NCBI RefSeq assembly: GCF_949987535.1
Contig: NC_080077.1
Coordinates: 36,607,389 to 36,671,388 of the forward strand
From: Balaenoptera acutorostrata
Taxonomy: Eukaryota > Chordata > Mammalia > Artiodactyla > Balaenopteridae
Length of the DNA: 64,000 nucleotides
Direction: 5' to 3'
A model generated the notes under the pieces. That model was not told the DNA's origin. It saw nothing but the letters and a program-made list of their open reading frames with translations, and searched no databases. Both the position numbers and the translations under genes were made by a program. Positions 23,211 through 34,105 of this stretch are shown piece by piece. How positions within the stretch are numbered: the first letter of the stretch is position 1; every line of letters starts with the position of its first letter.

Positions 23211-23360
23211 CAACAGGGAGGGAACCCAGCCCCACCCATCAACAGTCAAGTGGATTAAGGTTTTACTGAGCTCTGATCGCCACAGCAACAGGGAAGGAAC
23301 CCAGCCCCACCCATCAACAGTCAAGTGGATTAAGGTTTTACTGAGCTCTGACCGCCACAG
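23211..23360 (+). repeat. 75-bp tandem duplication in L1 5' UTR
   Basis: Two copies, 23211-23285 and 23286-23360, differ at only a few bases (GGGAGG/GGGAAGG; TGATCGCC/TGACCGCC), with a few bases of a third start (CAACAG). Near-identity suggests a recent expansion of a promoter-region unit. Confidence 0.95.
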
Positions 23361-23501
23361 CAACAGTCAGCTCTACCCACCACCAAAGCCTCCCATCAAG
23401 CCTCTTAGCCTCAACCACCAGAGGGCAGACAACAGAAGCAAGAAAAACTACAATCCTGCAGCCTGTGGACCAAAAACCACAGTTACAGAAAGACAGAGAA
23501 G

Positions 23502-24407
23502 ATGAAAAGGCAGAGGGCTATGTACCAGATGAAGGAACAAGAAAAAACCCCAGAAAAACAACTCAATGAAGTGGAGATAGGCAACCTTCCAGAAAAAGAA
23601 TTCAGAATAATGATAGTGAAGATGATCCAGGACCTCGGAATAAGAATGGAGGCAAAGATTGAGAAGATGCAAGAAATGATTAACAAAGACCTAGAAGAAT
23701 TAAAGAACAAACAAACAGAGATGACCAATACAATAACTGAAATGAAAACTACACTAGAAGGAATCAATAGCAGAATAACTGAGGCAGAAGAACGGATAAG
23801 TGACCTGGAAGACAGAATGGTGGAATTCACTGCTGCAGAACAGACTAAAGAAAAAAGAATGAAAAGAAATGAAGACAGCCTAAGAGACCTCGGGGACAAC
23901 ATTAAACGCAACAACATTCGCATTATAGGGGTCCCAGAAGGAGAAGAGAGAGAGAAAGGACCAGAGAAAATATTTGAAGAGATTATAGTCGAAAACTTCC
24001 CTAACATGGGAAAGGAAATAGCCACCCAAGTCCAGGAAGCGCAGAGAGTCCCATACAGAATAAACCCAAGGAGAAACACGCCGAGACACATAGTAATCAA
24101 AGTGGCAAAAATTAAAGACAAAGAAAAATTACTGAAAGCAGCAAGGGAAAAACGACAAATAACATACAAGGGAACCCCCATAAGGTTAACAGCTGATTTC
24201 TCAGCAGAAACTCTGCAAGCCAGAAGGGAGTGGCATGATATACTTAAAGTGATGAAAGGGAAGAACCTACAACCAAGATTACTCTACCCAGCAAGGATCT
24301 CATTTAGATTTGATGGAGAAATCAAAAGCTTTACAGACAAGCAAAAGCTACGAGAATTCAGCACCACCAAACCAGCTCTACAACAAATGCTAAAGGAACT
24401 TCTCTAA
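23502..24407 (+). CDS. L1 ORF1p, RNA-binding chaperone, intact
   Basis: A 301-residue protein; ORF1p trimerises, coats L1 RNA and is needed in cis for retrotransposition. The ATG at 23502 follows the 5' UTR and aligns with the ORF1 starts of the other copies. In order: basic N terminus (MKRQR), a heptad-rich coiled coil at about 35-130 ([17 protein letters not shown] at 89-105), an RRM at about 137-230 beginning NIRIIGVPE (138-146), and the C-terminal domain with ETLQARREW (236-244) and LYPARISF (261-268). It is shorter than human ORF1p (338 aa), mainly at the N terminus and coiled coil. The basic AAREKRQ segment (213-219) replaces the REKGR wording of the human protein. It ends at TAA, 58 nt before ORF2. 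Confidence 0.96.
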   Translation: MKRQRAMYQMKEQEKTPEKQLNEVEIGNLPEKEFRIMIVKMIQDLGIRMEAKIEKMQEMINKDLEELKNKQTEMTNTITEMKTTLEGINSRITEAEERISDLEDRMVEFTAAEQTKEKRMKRNEDSLRDLGDNIKRNNIRIIGVPEGEEREKGPEKIFEEIIVENFPNMGKEIATQVQEAQRVPYRINPRRNTPRHIVIKVAKIKDKEKLLKAAREKRQITYKGTPIRLTADFSAETLQARREWHDILKVMKGKNLQPRLLYPARISFRFDGEIKSFTDKQKLREFSTTKPALQQMLKELL

Positions 24408-24465
24408 GTGGGAAACACAAGAGAAGAAAAGGACCTACAAAAACAAACCCAAAACAATTAAGAAA

Positions 24466-27400
24466 ATGGTCATAGGAACATACATATCGATAATTACCTT
24501 AAACGTGAATGGATTAAATGCCCCAACCAAAAGACATAGACTGGCTGAATGGATACAAAAACAAGACCCATATATATGCTGTCTACAAGAGACCCACTTC
24601 AGACCTAGGGACACATACAGACTGAAAGTGAGGGGATGGAAAAAGATATTCCATGCAAATGGAAATCAAAAGAAAGCTGGAGTAGCTATACTCATATCAG
24701 ATAAAATAGACTTTAAAATAAAGAATGTTACAAGAGACAAGGAAGGACACTACATAATGATCCAGGGATCAATCCAAGAAGAAGATATAACAATTATAAA
24801 TATATATGCACCCAACATAGGAGCACCTCAATACATAAGGCAACTGCTAACAGCTATAAAAGAGGAAATCGACAGTAACACAATAATAGTGGGGGACTTT
24901 AACACCTCACTTACGCCAATGGACAGATCATCCAAAATGAAAATAAATAAGGAAACAGAAGCTTTAAATGACACAATAGACCAGATAGATTTAATTGATA
25001 TATATAGGACATTCCATCCAAAAACGGCAGATTACACGTTCTTCTCAAGTGCACACGGAACATTCTCCAGGATAGATCACATCTTGGGTCACAAATCAAG
25101 CCTCAGTAAATTTAAGAAAATTGAAATCATATCAAGCATCTTTTCTGACCACAACGCTATGAGATTAGAAATGAATTACAGGGAAAAAAACGTAAAAAAG
25201 ACAAACACATGGAGGCTAAACAATACGTTACTAAATAACCAAGAGATCACTGAAGAAGTCAAACAGGAAATAAAAAAATACCTAGAGACAAATGACAATG
25301 AAAACACGACGACCCAAAACCTATGGGATGCAGCAAAAGCGGTTCTAAGAGGGAAGTTTATAGCTATACAAGCCTACCTAAAGAAACAAGAAAAATCTCA
25401 AGTAAACAATTTAACCTTACACCTAAAGAAACTGGAGAAAGAAGAACAAACAAACCCCAAGGTTAGCAGAAGGAAAGAAATCATAAAGATCAGAGCAGAA
25501 ATAAATGAAATAGAAACAAAGAAAACAATAGCAAAGATCAATAAAACTAAAAGTTGGTTCTTTGAGAAGATAAACAAAATTGATAAGCCATTAGCCAGAC
25601 TCATCAAGAAAAAGAGGGACAGGACTCAAATCAATAAAATCAGAAATGAAAAAGGAGAAGTTACAACAGACACCGCAGAAATACAAACCATCCTAAGAGA
25701 CTACTACAAGCAACTTTATGCCAATAAAATGGACAACCTGGAAGAAATGGACAAATTCTTAGAAAGGTATAACCTTCCAAGACTGAATCAGGAAGAAACA
25801 GAAAATATCAACAGACCAATCACAAGTAATGAAATTGAAACTGTGATTAAAAATCTTCCAACAAACAAAAGTCCAGGACCAGATGGCTTCACAGGTGAAT
25901 TCTATCAAACATTTAGAGAAGAGCTAACACCCATCCTTCTCAAACTCTTCCAAAAAATTGCAGAGGAAGGAACTCTCCCAAACTCATTCTATGAGGCCAC
26001 CATCACCCTGATACCAAAACCAGACAAAGACACTACAAAAAAAGAAAATTACAGACCAATATCACTGATGAATATAGATGCAAAAATCCTCAACAAAATA
26101 CTAGCAAACAGAATCCAACAACACATTAAAAGGATCATACACCACGATCAAGTGGGATTTATCCCAGGGATGCAAGGATTCTTCAATATACGCAAATCAA
26201 TCAATGTGATACACCATATTAACAAATTGAAGAATAAAAACCATATGATCATCTCAATAGATGCAGAAAAAGCTTTTGACAAAATTCAACACCCATTTCT
26301 GATAAAAACTCTCCAGAAAGTGGGCATAGAGGGAACCTACCTCAACATAATAAAGGCCATATATGACAAACCCACAGCAAACATCATTCTCAATGGTGAA
26401 AAACTGAAAGCATTTCCTCTAAGATCAGGAACGAGACAAGGATGTCCACTCTCACCACTATTATTCAACATAGTTCTGGAAGTCCTAGCCACGGCAATCA
26501 GAGAAGAAAAAGAAATAAAAGGAATACAAATTGGAAAAGAAGAAGTAAAACTGTCACTGTTTGCGGATGACATGATACTATACATAGAGAATCCTAAAAC
26601 TGCCACCAGAAAACTGCTAGAGCTAATTAATGAATATGGTAAAGTTGCAGGTTACAAAATTAATGCACAGAAATCTCTTGCATTCCTATACACTAATGAT
26701 GAAAAATCTGAAAGAGAAATTATGGAAACACTCCCATTTACCATTGCAACAAAAAGAATAAAATACCTAGGAATAAACCTACCTAGGGAGACAAAAGACC
26801 TGTATGCAGAAAACTATAAGACACTGATGAAAGAAATTAAAGATGATACCAACAGATGGAGAGATATACCATGTTCTTGGATTGGAAGAATCAACATTGT
26901 GAAAATGAGTATACTACCCAAAGCAATCTACAGATTCAATGCAATCCCTATCAAATTACCAATGGCATTTTTTACGGAGCTAGAACAAATCATCTTAAAA
27001 TTTGTATGGAGACACAAAAGACCCCGAATAGCCAAAGCAGTCTTGAGGCAAAAAAATGGAGCTGGAGGAATCAGACTCCCTGACTTCAGACTATACTACA
27101 AAGCTACAGTAATCAAGACAATATGGTACTGGCACAAAAACAGAAACATAGATCAATGGAACAAGATAGAAAGCCCAGAGATTAACCCACGCACCTATGG
27201 TCAACTAATCTATGACAAAGGAGGCAAAGATATACAATGGAGAAAAGACAGTCTCTTCAATAAGTGGTGCTGGGAAAACTGGACAGCCACATGTAAAAGA
27301 ATGAAATTAGAATACTCCCTAACACCATACACAAAAAAAAACTCAAAATGGATTAGAGACCTAAATGTAAGACTGGACACTATAAAACTCTTAGAGGAAA

Positions 27401-28284
27401 ACATAGGAAGAACACTCTTTGACATAAATCACAGCAAGATCTTTTTCGATCCACCTCCTAGAGTAATGGAAATAAAAACAGAAATAAACAAGTGGGACCT
27501 AATGAAACTTCAAAGCTTTTGCACAGCAAAGGAAACCATAAACAAGACGAAAAGACAACCCTCAGAATGGGAGAAAATATTTGCAAATGAATCAACGGAC
27601 AAAGGATTAATCTCCAAAATATATAAACAGCTCATTCAGCTCAATATCAAAGAAACAAACACCCCAATCCAAAAATGGGCAGAAGACCTAAATAGACATT
27701 TCTCCAGAGAAGACATACAGACGGCCACGAAGCACATGAAAAGATGCTCAACATCACTAATTATTAGAGAAATGCAAATCAAAACTACAATGAGGTATCA
27801 CCTCACTCCTGTTAGAATGGGCATCATCAGAAAATCTACAAACAACAAATGCTGGAGAGGGTGTGGAGAAAAGGGAACCCTCTTGCACTGTTGGTGGGAA
27901 TGTAAATTGATACAGCCACTATGGAGAACAATATGGAGGTTCCTTAAAAAACTAAAAATAGAATTACCATATGACCCAGCAATCCCACTACTGGGCATAT
28001 ACCCAGAGAAAACCGTAATTCAAAAAGACACGTGCACCCGAATGTTCATTGCAGCACTATTTACAATACCCAGGTCATGGAAGCAACCTAAATGCCCATC
28101 AACAGACGAATGGATAAAGAAGTTGTGGTACATATATACAATGGAATATTACTCAGCCATAAAAAGGAACGAAATTGAGCCATTTGTTGAGAAGTGGATG
28201 GATCTAGAGACTGTCATACAGAGTGAAGTAAGTCAGAAAGAGAAAAACAAATATCGTATATTAATGCATGTATGTGGAACCTAG
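24466..28284 (+). CDS. L1 ORF2p, endonuclease and reverse transcriptase, intact
   Basis: 1272 residues (human 1275). It nicks target DNA and reverse-transcribes L1 and SINE RNA at the nick. The APE-type endonuclease (1-239) keeps N15 (LNVNG), E42 (QETH), Y114 (NIYAPN), D144/N146 (GDFNT), D204 (SRIDH) and D228-H229 (SDH). The reverse transcriptase (about 450-775) has [31 protein letters not shown] with D599, [15 protein letters not shown] and the catalytic FADD at 699-702. The C terminus retains the CX3CX7HX4C motif (C1129, C1133, H1141, C1146). There is no stop or frameshift from ATG to TAG. Translation after ORF1 is probably by reinitiation, as in other L1s. No damaged key residue was found. 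Confidence 0.98.
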   Translation: MVIGTYISIITLNVNGLNAPTKRHRLAEWIQKQDPYICCLQETHFRPRDTYRLKVRGWKKIFHANGNQKKAGVAILISDKIDFKIKNVTRDKEGHYIMIQGSIQEEDITIINIYAPNIGAPQYIRQLLTAIKEEIDSNTIIVGDFNTSLTPMDRSSKMKINKETEALNDTIDQIDLIDIYRTFHPKTADYTFFSSAHGTFSRIDHILGHKSSLSKFKKIEIISSIFSDHNAMRLEMNYREKNVKKTNTWRLNNTLLNNQEITEEVKQEIKKYLETNDNENTTTQNLWDAAKAVLRGKFIAIQAYLKKQEKSQVNNLTLHLKKLEKEEQTNPKVSRRKEIIKIRAEINEIETKKTIAKINKTKSWFFEKINKIDKPLARLIKKKRDRTQINKIRNEKGEVTTDTAEIQTILRDYYKQLYANKMDNLEEMDKFLERYNLPRLNQEETENINRPITSNEIETVIKNLPTNKSPGPDGFTGEFYQTFREELTPILLKLFQKIAEEGTLPNSFYEATITLIPKPDKDTTKKENYRPISLMNIDAKILNKILANRIQQHIKRIIHHDQVGFIPGMQGFFNIRKSINVIHHINKLKNKNHMIISIDAEKAFDKIQHPFLIKTLQKVGIEGTYLNIIKAIYDKPTANIILNGEKLKAFPLRSGTRQGCPLSPLLFNIVLEVLATAIREEKEIKGIQIGKEEVKLSLFADDMILYIENPKTATRKLLELINEYGKVAGYKINAQKSLAFLYTNDEKSEREIMETLPFTIATKRIKYLGINLPRETKDLYAENYKTLMKEIKDDTNRWRDIPCSWIGRINIVKMSILPKAIYRFNAIPIKLPMAFFTELEQIILKFVWRHKRPRIAKAVLRQKNGAGGIRLPDFRLYYKATVIKTIWYWHKNRNIDQWNKIESPEINPRTYGQLIYDKGGKDIQWRKDSLFNKWCWENWTATCKRMKLEYSLTPYTKKNSKWIRDLNVRLDTIKLLEENIGRTLFDINHSKIFFDPPPRVMEIKTEINKWDLMKLQSFCTAKETINKTKRQPSEWEKIFANESTDKGLISKIYKQLIQLNIKETNTPIQKWAEDLNRHFSREDIQTATKHMKRCSTSLIIREMQIKTTMRYHLTPVRMGIIRKSTNNKCWRGCGEKGTLLHCWWECKLIQPLWRTIWRFLKKLKIELPYDPAIPLLGIYPEKTVIQKDTCTRMFIAALFTIPRSWKQPKCPSTDEWIKKLWYIYTMEYYSAIKRNEIEPFVEKWMDLETVIQSEVSQKEKNKYRILMHVCGT

Positions 28285-28491
28285 AAAAATGGTACAGATG
28301 AGCCAGATTGCAGGGCAGAAGTTGAGACACAGATGTAGAGAATGGACATATGGACACCAAGGGGGGAAAACTGCGGTGAGGTGGGGATGGTGGTGTGCTG
28401 AATTGGGCGATTGGGATTGACATGTATACACTGATGTGTATAAAACTGATGCCTAATAAGAACCTGCAGTATAAAAAAACAAACAAAACAA
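28285..28491 (+). other. L1 3' UTR and internal A-rich former tail
   Basis: Short 3' UTR with a G-rich stretch (28360-28395) and only a weak AATAAG at about 28456 where a polyadenylation signal is expected, followed by A7CAAACAAAACAA. It differs from the 3' UTR of the L1 at 6042. The weak signal would favour read-through into flanking DNA. Confidence 0.8.
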
Positions 28492-28513
28492 CTAATACTA
28501 AACTTTCATTGGG

Positions 28514-28755
28514 TTATTTGTATGGAAATATGTTAATATAAATGTTTCAGACATTACATGAAATTTCTAAAAATCTTATATTTGTATTGGTATGGAAATA
28601 TGTATGGAAATATGTTAATATAAATGTTTCAGACATTACATGAAATTTCTAAAAATCTTATATTTGTATTTGTATGGAAATATGTATGGAAATATGTTAA
28701 TATAAATGTTTCAGACATTACAGGAAACGTCTAAAAATCTTATATGTTCTGGTAT
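28514..28755 (+). repeat. Three tandem 82-bp units
   Basis: TGTTAATATAAATGTTTCAG starts at 28531, 28613 and 28695, an exact period of 82. Copies one and two are almost identical; the third carries a few changes. The first copy lacks the leading duplicated TATGGAAATATG of the other two. Confidence 0.95.
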
Positions 28756-29388
28756 AATGTTATAAGTAATAATCCTAGTTATTACTTTAAAATGTATATC
28801 TCAGAAATAACTAATTTTCTTGTCAACTGCATTATTATGAACTTTCATCAAATCTTTAACCATGGTCATTTTTAAGTCTTTTGTCATTTACAGACAGTTC
28901 TGGGTGTACTCTGATGATTTTGCAAATATGTTCCTATAAAAGGGTTTCATCTTCAAGAAATTCATGGAAAAGACTCTGACAAGTACAGGTTTCTGGTAAC
29001 TGACTGTACTGCTGAACTGAATGAATAAGCATTTTCAGAACTCTAATGAAAAACTGATGAACTCATAAAAGTGCTAACAAAAGATCAAGATGAAAAAAAA
29101 AGAAATTAATTACATGGGACTGAGTGAACTGATGAGGATGAGTATAATTTTTGTGACTTTCTGTCTGAATTAAAAAAAAAAATCCCACAAGGACTCAGAG
29201 GAAAAGAATATACAAATCAATTTTCACTGCAAAGTAAAGGAGCTGTTACAGTGGAGGATTACTGGACTGAATGTCAATATTATGACATAGTATAAGTGTG
29301 TTTCATGTTTGGTAATTGCAATCATTGTTGCTTTTGTTGTGGTCATCCATGTACAATGCTTGGTGTCAGTCTATTTATCTCTTGTAAA

Positions 29389-29394
29389 AATAAA
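29389..29394 (+). promoter_or_regulatory. Polyadenylation signal used by the transducing transcript
   Basis: AATAAA 20 nt upstream of the terminal A-tail (29413 onward), with a TG repeat between. Confidence 0.8.
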
Positions 29395-29424
29395 ATACAG
29401 TGTGTGTGTGTGGAAAAAAAAAAA

Positions 29425-29436
29425 AAGAATAAACTT
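29425..29436. repeat. TSD of intact L1, right copy
   Basis: AAGAATAAACTT, identical to 22522-22533 and directly after the A-tail. Confidence 0.93.
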
Positions 29437-29464
29437 GGTTTTTTAATCTTTCCAAACCTCCAAT

Positions 29465-29481
29465 AAAAATAGAGAACTTAG
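29465..29481. repeat. TSD of SINE, left copy
   Basis: AAAAATAGAGAACTTAG, with 15 of 17 bases shared with 29791-29807. Confidence 0.8.
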
Positions 29482-29790
29482 GGCTTCCCTGGTAGTGCAG
29501 TGGTTGGGAGTCCACCTGCCAATGCAGGGGACACGGGTTCGAGCCCTGGTCTGGGAGGATCCCACATGCCGCAGAACAACTGGGCCCGTGAGCCACAATT
29601 ACTGAGCCTGCGCGTCTGGAGCCTGTGCTCTGCAACAAGAGAGGCTGTGATAGTGAGAGGCCCGCGCACCGCGATGAAGAGTGGCCCCCGCTCGCCGCAA
29701 CTAGAGAAAGCCCTGGCACAGAAACGAAGACCCAACACAGCCAAAAATAAATAAATTAATTAATTAATTTTAAAAAGAAAAGTTTAAAAA
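29482..29790 (+). mobile_element. CHR SINE, long cetacean form
   Basis: tRNA-derived head with B-box GGTTCGAGCCC, then GATCCCACATGCCGCAGAAC, the GC-rich second half (GCGCGTCTGGAGCC, GTGGCCCCCGCTCGCCGC) and the (AATA)n/(AATT)n tail. Flanked by a 17-bp TSD with two mismatches, so somewhat older than those at 44032 and 50874. The two long frames in it are composition artefacts. Confidence 0.95.
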
Positions 29791-29809
29791 AAAAATAAAG
29801 AAGTTAGAA

Positions 29810-31850
29810 TAACAAAATAAAATTTTATGACCAACACCTACAGCAAAATTTGAAGAAAGGGTATTCCTGCACCCCCTAAACTCAGATCTGCCATCAGGCA
29901 CACGTGGTATCAGCAACTGTATGGGAGAAAGTGGAAGGAAGAAAGAAGTACTTCTGATGAGTGTGAAATTTAGAAAACAAATTCCTAATAGGTATATGCC
30001 CCCAAAATGAGATGTCCTCATTTTTGTGTAAAAAGCTCAGTGAGCCAATTCAAAAACAGCAGACATGCCTGGGAAGGGCCTTCAGAGGCTATGATTGATG
30101 GGTGAGTTCAAGGGACCACAGAATGGACTGATTGTACAGGGGAGTCTCCATACCAAGAACTTTCCAAATTGACCAACCTAAGGCCCCTTTCAAAAAAAAT
30201 GCCCAACCTAAGGAGAACACCTGAGAGGAGAAACTAAACAGAGCTGGGTAGAAACACTAAGGCAAAGGAAAAAGAAGCTCCAGAAAAAAGTATGGGGGAG
30301 AAGGCTTGAGGCATGAAGCTAGGAAAGCTTTCTGGACCATTCTGTTCTTTGAGTACAATGAAACAATTATCACTTAAAACCAGCAAGAGGAATGAACTGT
30401 GGACAGAACCCATGTAAAGTTTTTGTAAGGAAAAGGAATAATGAGCAGAATAATATTCATGTTGACAATAAAGGCATGCCAGAAAACATCCCAGAAAACT
30501 GATAAAATATTCCCTAATATTTCAAAACAAGCTAAAAGAATTTCAGAAAATAATAGAAACTGTGAAAGAATGCCAGAAGAATTAGAAACACTCAGAAATG
30601 AGCTGATGGAGAGAAAAAGAATATTTGAAAAGAAAGAGGAAAGAACTCAAGAAAGACTTAAAAATAAAAGTAAAAATCGTTTCAGAAATGATGACTAAAC
30701 TAGAAGGAACATAGGAACAAATAAATGAATTTGGATAATGGGTAATGCCCTTGGATACATTTGAAAAAGAGAATATAGGAAAGAGGAGAGTAAAAGAAGA
30801 TATAAAAGTGAAAAAAAAAAGCAATAAAACAAATTAAAAGAAAGTGATAGAGGGAAAAAGGCAAATAAAATCCACCCTTTATGTAGTAGAAGTCCCCAAA
30901 GAAGACATATAAGCAAGAGAATAGACTCAATACTGAAATGTAAAATTCAGGAAAACTTTTCTGAAATAAAACAAAATCTTTAATCTGTAAACATATTGAA
31001 AAGGCCCAGCACACACCTAGAAAAGTTTAACTGAAAGAGACCACATATTATTTTAGTAAAACTAACTTTTAAAAAAGCCCTTTGCATATCTAAACAAAAA
31101 GACAAAGTCACTTATAAGGAAAAGAAAACCTGATTGTTGTCATGCTTTTTAACAGGAACACTTTATGACAGAAGACAATGAAATATCTTAACATATTTGA
31201 GATACTCAAGGAAAGAATGTGTGAGCTAAGTCTTTTATATGCAAAGTGACCTTCAAATAAAAATGCTGAACTTTCTATGAACATACAGGAATTCAGGAAA
31301 TACTGCCGTATGGAGCCCTTCCTGAGTAATCTACTAGAGAACAAACTTCAGACAACTAAAATGACTAGAGAGTCCATGGCATAAGGACTGGTTGGTGAGA
31401 ATTCAATACATATTTACCTGTAAAACTGAAATTAAATGATGGATACAAGGAAAACATTGTAGTACATAATGGCTATATGTTCTCATGATGTACACACAGC
31501 ACAATTATTAAATGCAGGGAGAAGGAAGAAAGAATATTGAAAATAAAATAAACTTGCTAATTACCTTAAATAGCTGCTATAAATGAAGGTATCACAGAGT
31601 TAGAATATCATTAAACCTTCATGAAATAATGCATGTAGACAATAAATATTAATGGCAGTTAAAACCATAAAGAGAAAAACCAGAAAAAAAAAAAAGCCAG
31701 ACAACATGCGCCTCCTGATAAAAGTACACATGACCATCAATGACATATTTTTGTTATCCAAAAACAAAAAGATAAAATCAAACCTGAATTTGAAAGTCTT
31801 AAATCCCGTTAGTTGATAGAAAATAAAGAAGAAGAAGAAAAAAAAACATG
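29810..31850 (+). mobile_element. HAL1-type element (ORF1-only L1 relative)
   Basis: The order of phrases (AGATGTCCTCATT; CTATGATTGATGGG; CAGAATGGACTGATTGTACA; CTTGAGGCATGAAGC; ATAATGAGCAGAATAATATT; GCCAGAAAACATCCC; later ACTAGAGAGTCC) fits the old mammalian HAL1, which has an ORF1-like protein but no reverse transcriptase. The 85-codon frame at 30441-30698 is a charged, coiled-coil-like ORF1 remnant (NELMERKRIFEKKEERTQER). No ORF2 sequence follows. Identification is from memory of the consensus. Confidence 0.6.
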
Positions 31851-32629
31851 TTAAATAACCCCACAAGGGTACATTGAGAAAAACCCAGACTGTGGAAAAT
31901 TCCCCAAGACAAATTAAAGTGGGTTTATAGATCAAAAGGGACTTAAGATACCTGTCAAACAATTGCGATGTAGAAACTCTGTTGAATCCTGATTTGAACA
32001 ATCTTAAAGAATAATTACAAAGCAACTGAGGAAATATGAACACTCTTTGGATATATAATGATATTTAAAAGTTAATGGGGAATTTTAAATATGTTGCAGT
32101 TCTGTTTCTTAGAAAATAATAAACAACTGACTATAAAAATTTCTTCCTTATCTATCACATAGTCATATTATTTAACCTACCAATATGCTAACATAAAATT
32201 ACAGTAGAGCACCATGGAGCCATTAACATATTACATTGATCAAATAGAAACTTAGAAGTCCTGTAGTTAAAATTAAAAACTGAAATGTAAAGTTTGTCAG
32301 ATGAGATCTGATCTAATAAATGATTGCCTGGCCCCAAACATGTCACTTTAAGGATGTTCAATGATGAAGCTTTTAACTTCACTAATTAATCTATTCCATA
32401 GAAATAATTAGTCTTCTATTAAACTATTTTTTGTGTGTGTCTAAAATGAGCCCTCTTTGGCTTACATTTGAATCCATTTCCTTTACTTGGCTTTCTTAAA
32501 AATGGTCATATCAAGACAGACTTGGAATTGACTACTTTTTTGTCAGTGACCACTAGATGGATTTGAGAAAGGGCTTCAAGGAGTAGATGTAAAGTTTAAA
32601 TCAGATAGTATTTAAAATGCTGGCATGTG
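31851..32629. other. No gene seen; unique sequence
   Basis: AT-rich sequence with no recognised repeat or coding frame. Confidence 0.5.
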
Positions 32630-32762
32630 GGGAATTCCCTGGCGGTCCAGTGGTTAGGACTTGGCGCTTTCACTGCTAGGGCTGGATTCAATCCCTGGTC
32701 TGGGAACTAAGATCCCACAAGCTGTGCAGCACGGCCAAAAAAAAAAAAAAAAAAAAAAAAAA
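32630..32762 (+). mobile_element. CHR-type SINE, short form with long A-tail
   Basis: GGAATTCCCTGGCGGTCCAG, B-box GGATTCAATCCC, GGGAACTAAGATCCCAC, CAGCACGGCC, then 27 A. Compact tRNA-derived SINE of about 105 bp plus tail. No convincing TSD. Confidence 0.9.
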
Positions 32763-33882
32763 CCATAAAATTGTATTAATAGCTGTATCCTGCAGGATCC
32801 TAACTCACAGAAAAAGTAATTCACTATACTAGTTTTAGAAGAAGGGGGTTAAGTTAGGCAGTTTACAGAATCTCTGGGAGAATCAAAAACTGAGTTTCAA
32901 TACTGCAGAGCCAGGAACAGAGAGCATCAAAGAAAAATGTCCAAACCTCCATGAGTTATTCTAGTGTACCCACGACAGCTAGCCAGATATCACCTTGTTG
33001 CTTAACACCTAAGACACCACGGACCTGTTGCAAGAAACTCCAGAAACTTAGACTTCAGTGTGTCTTAAGAGCCAAATGCCATTATCAGGATTGGCAACTG
33101 ATCTGATCTCTTCAACAAAAGCATTACTGCTCACTTCTGTCTCAGTTGAGTGTATCTACCTCGGTCACAAGTAGAACACTTGCTGCAAAGGATTTTGAGA
33201 AATACAGCTTTAGCCTTCTAGATTCTGCTGTACAAAAGTTATGCTAAAAGGGAGTCAACAGCTTACTAGGTGAACTAAAATAAGTGTCTTCCATTGTTTT
33301 CTAAAATACTTAAATTCAGTCTATGTGTTCCTTCTTTAATTCAAGCTCTGCTGACTCCTCTACACTTCCTTAAAGGGACCATTCTTTCTGAATATCTTTA
33401 TCTTTACTAGGCTTCTTCAGTCTTTCTAAATCCTCTCTTTAAATGTTATTAAGCTTGTCCCTATATTCTAATGTGTCTAACTAATGCCAAATAGAGGAGA
33501 AGGATGACTTTTTAAGAAGGCATACATCTGCTAAAATATCCCACTGTATTCTGACCTTTATGAAAATAAATTGACTTTGCAAATACATGTTTGACTTGTT
33601 TGGTATTTTTCTTATGTAGCCATCTATAACATAGTGCATATATAGTAGCATATATTTCTTTAATTAGATATATAGTTTGGTTTTAGATTTTTTTTAAGGT
33701 CATTAAGATAGATAATTATCTTTTTAAAAGTATTTAAGGTATGTTAAATGCTACTTTTAAAAAGTATAAAACAGCATATGTATCACCAAATTATTTTTTC
33801 AAAAATAACAACCCCCAAATGACAATTTTGCTATAAAACAGGGCCAAGTTCCAAAATTCATATTCTTTAAAATGAAAGGTCT

Positions 33883-34092
33883 GGGACTTCCCTGGTGGCA
33901 CAGTGGTTAAGAATCTGCCTGCCAATGCAGGGGACACAGGTTCGAGCCCTGGTCCAGGAAGGTCCCACATGCCACAGAGCAGCTAAGCCCGTGTGCCACA
34001 ACTACTGAGCCTGAGCTCTAGAGCCCGCGAGCCACAACTACTGAAGCCCATGCGCCTGGAGCCCGTGCTCCGCAACAAGAGAAGCCGCCGGG
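33883..34092 (+). mobile_element. CHR SINE, long form, 3'-truncated at a hairpin
   Basis: Head with GGTTCGAGCCC and the second-half start (GCGCCTGGAGCCCGTGCTCC) are present, but it ends abruptly at GAAGCCGCCGGG instead of running on to the CGCAACTAGAGAAAG part and A-tail. The break falls within an inverted repeat: AAGAGAAGCC, 4 nt, GGCTTCTCTT. Confidence 0.9.
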
Positions 34093-34105
34093 CTTCTCTT
34101 AGATA

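Larger units (their letters stand above)
22534..23501 (+). promoter_or_regulatory. L1 5' UTR / internal promoter (short type)
   Basis: A 968-bp leader that opens with CAAGATGGCGG at 22547-22557, an excellent YY1-like site within 25 bp of the element's first base, as in other mammalian L1s. It is moderately GC-rich with scattered CpGs. It contains a 75-bp tandem duplication (23211-23360). The sequence is unrelated to the 5' UTR of the L1 at 6042 but shares its 3' end with the antisense L1 at 1-1698. Promoter activity is inferred from family knowledge. Confidence 0.85.
28492..29412 (+). other. 3'-transduced sequence carried by the L1
   Basis: About 920 bp without L1 similarity sits between the internal A-tract and the terminal poly(A), inside the TSDs. 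It contains three 82-bp tandem units at its start and ends with AATAAA (29389-29394) 20 nt before the A-tail, plus a (TG)n. This is the structure of a read-through transcript polyadenylated at a downstream genomic signal. I do not recognise a source gene; no ORF is open. It should mark the progenitor locus. Alternatively it is a 3' extension already fixed in an L1 subfamily. Confidence 0.85.
22534..29424 (+). mobile_element. Full-length, coding-intact L1 with 3' transduction
   Basis: One insertion bounded by a perfect 12-bp TSD. Order: 5' UTR 22534-23501, ORF1 23502-24407, 58-nt spacer, ORF2 24466-28284, L1 3' UTR to about 28472, an A-rich former tail (28473-28491), about 920 bp of non-L1 sequence, a canonical AATAAA, and a pure A-tail that runs into the right TSD. 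Both ORFs are uninterrupted with all key residues. Perfect TSDs, a clean tail and open ORFs point to a recent insertion that may still be competent to retrotranspose; activity itself is an inference. Confidence 0.95.

Noticed and set aside
22866..23363. 165-codon antisense frame in the intact L1's 5' UTR, resembling a primate-style ORF0
   Set aside because: Its first codon is TTG, not ATG, and its length comes partly from the in-frame 75-bp duplication (25 codons twice). No recognised domain.
29482..29760. Overlapping 80-115 codon frames (also at 44029-44306 and 50828-51197)
   Set aside because: They are the same translations of the CHR SINE in each copy; SINEs are not protein-coding.
33883..33960. 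tRNA genes, because A- and B-box-like sequences are present
   Set aside because: These are heads of tRNA-derived SINEs followed by SINE bodies; no cloverleaf with a proper acceptor stem was seen.
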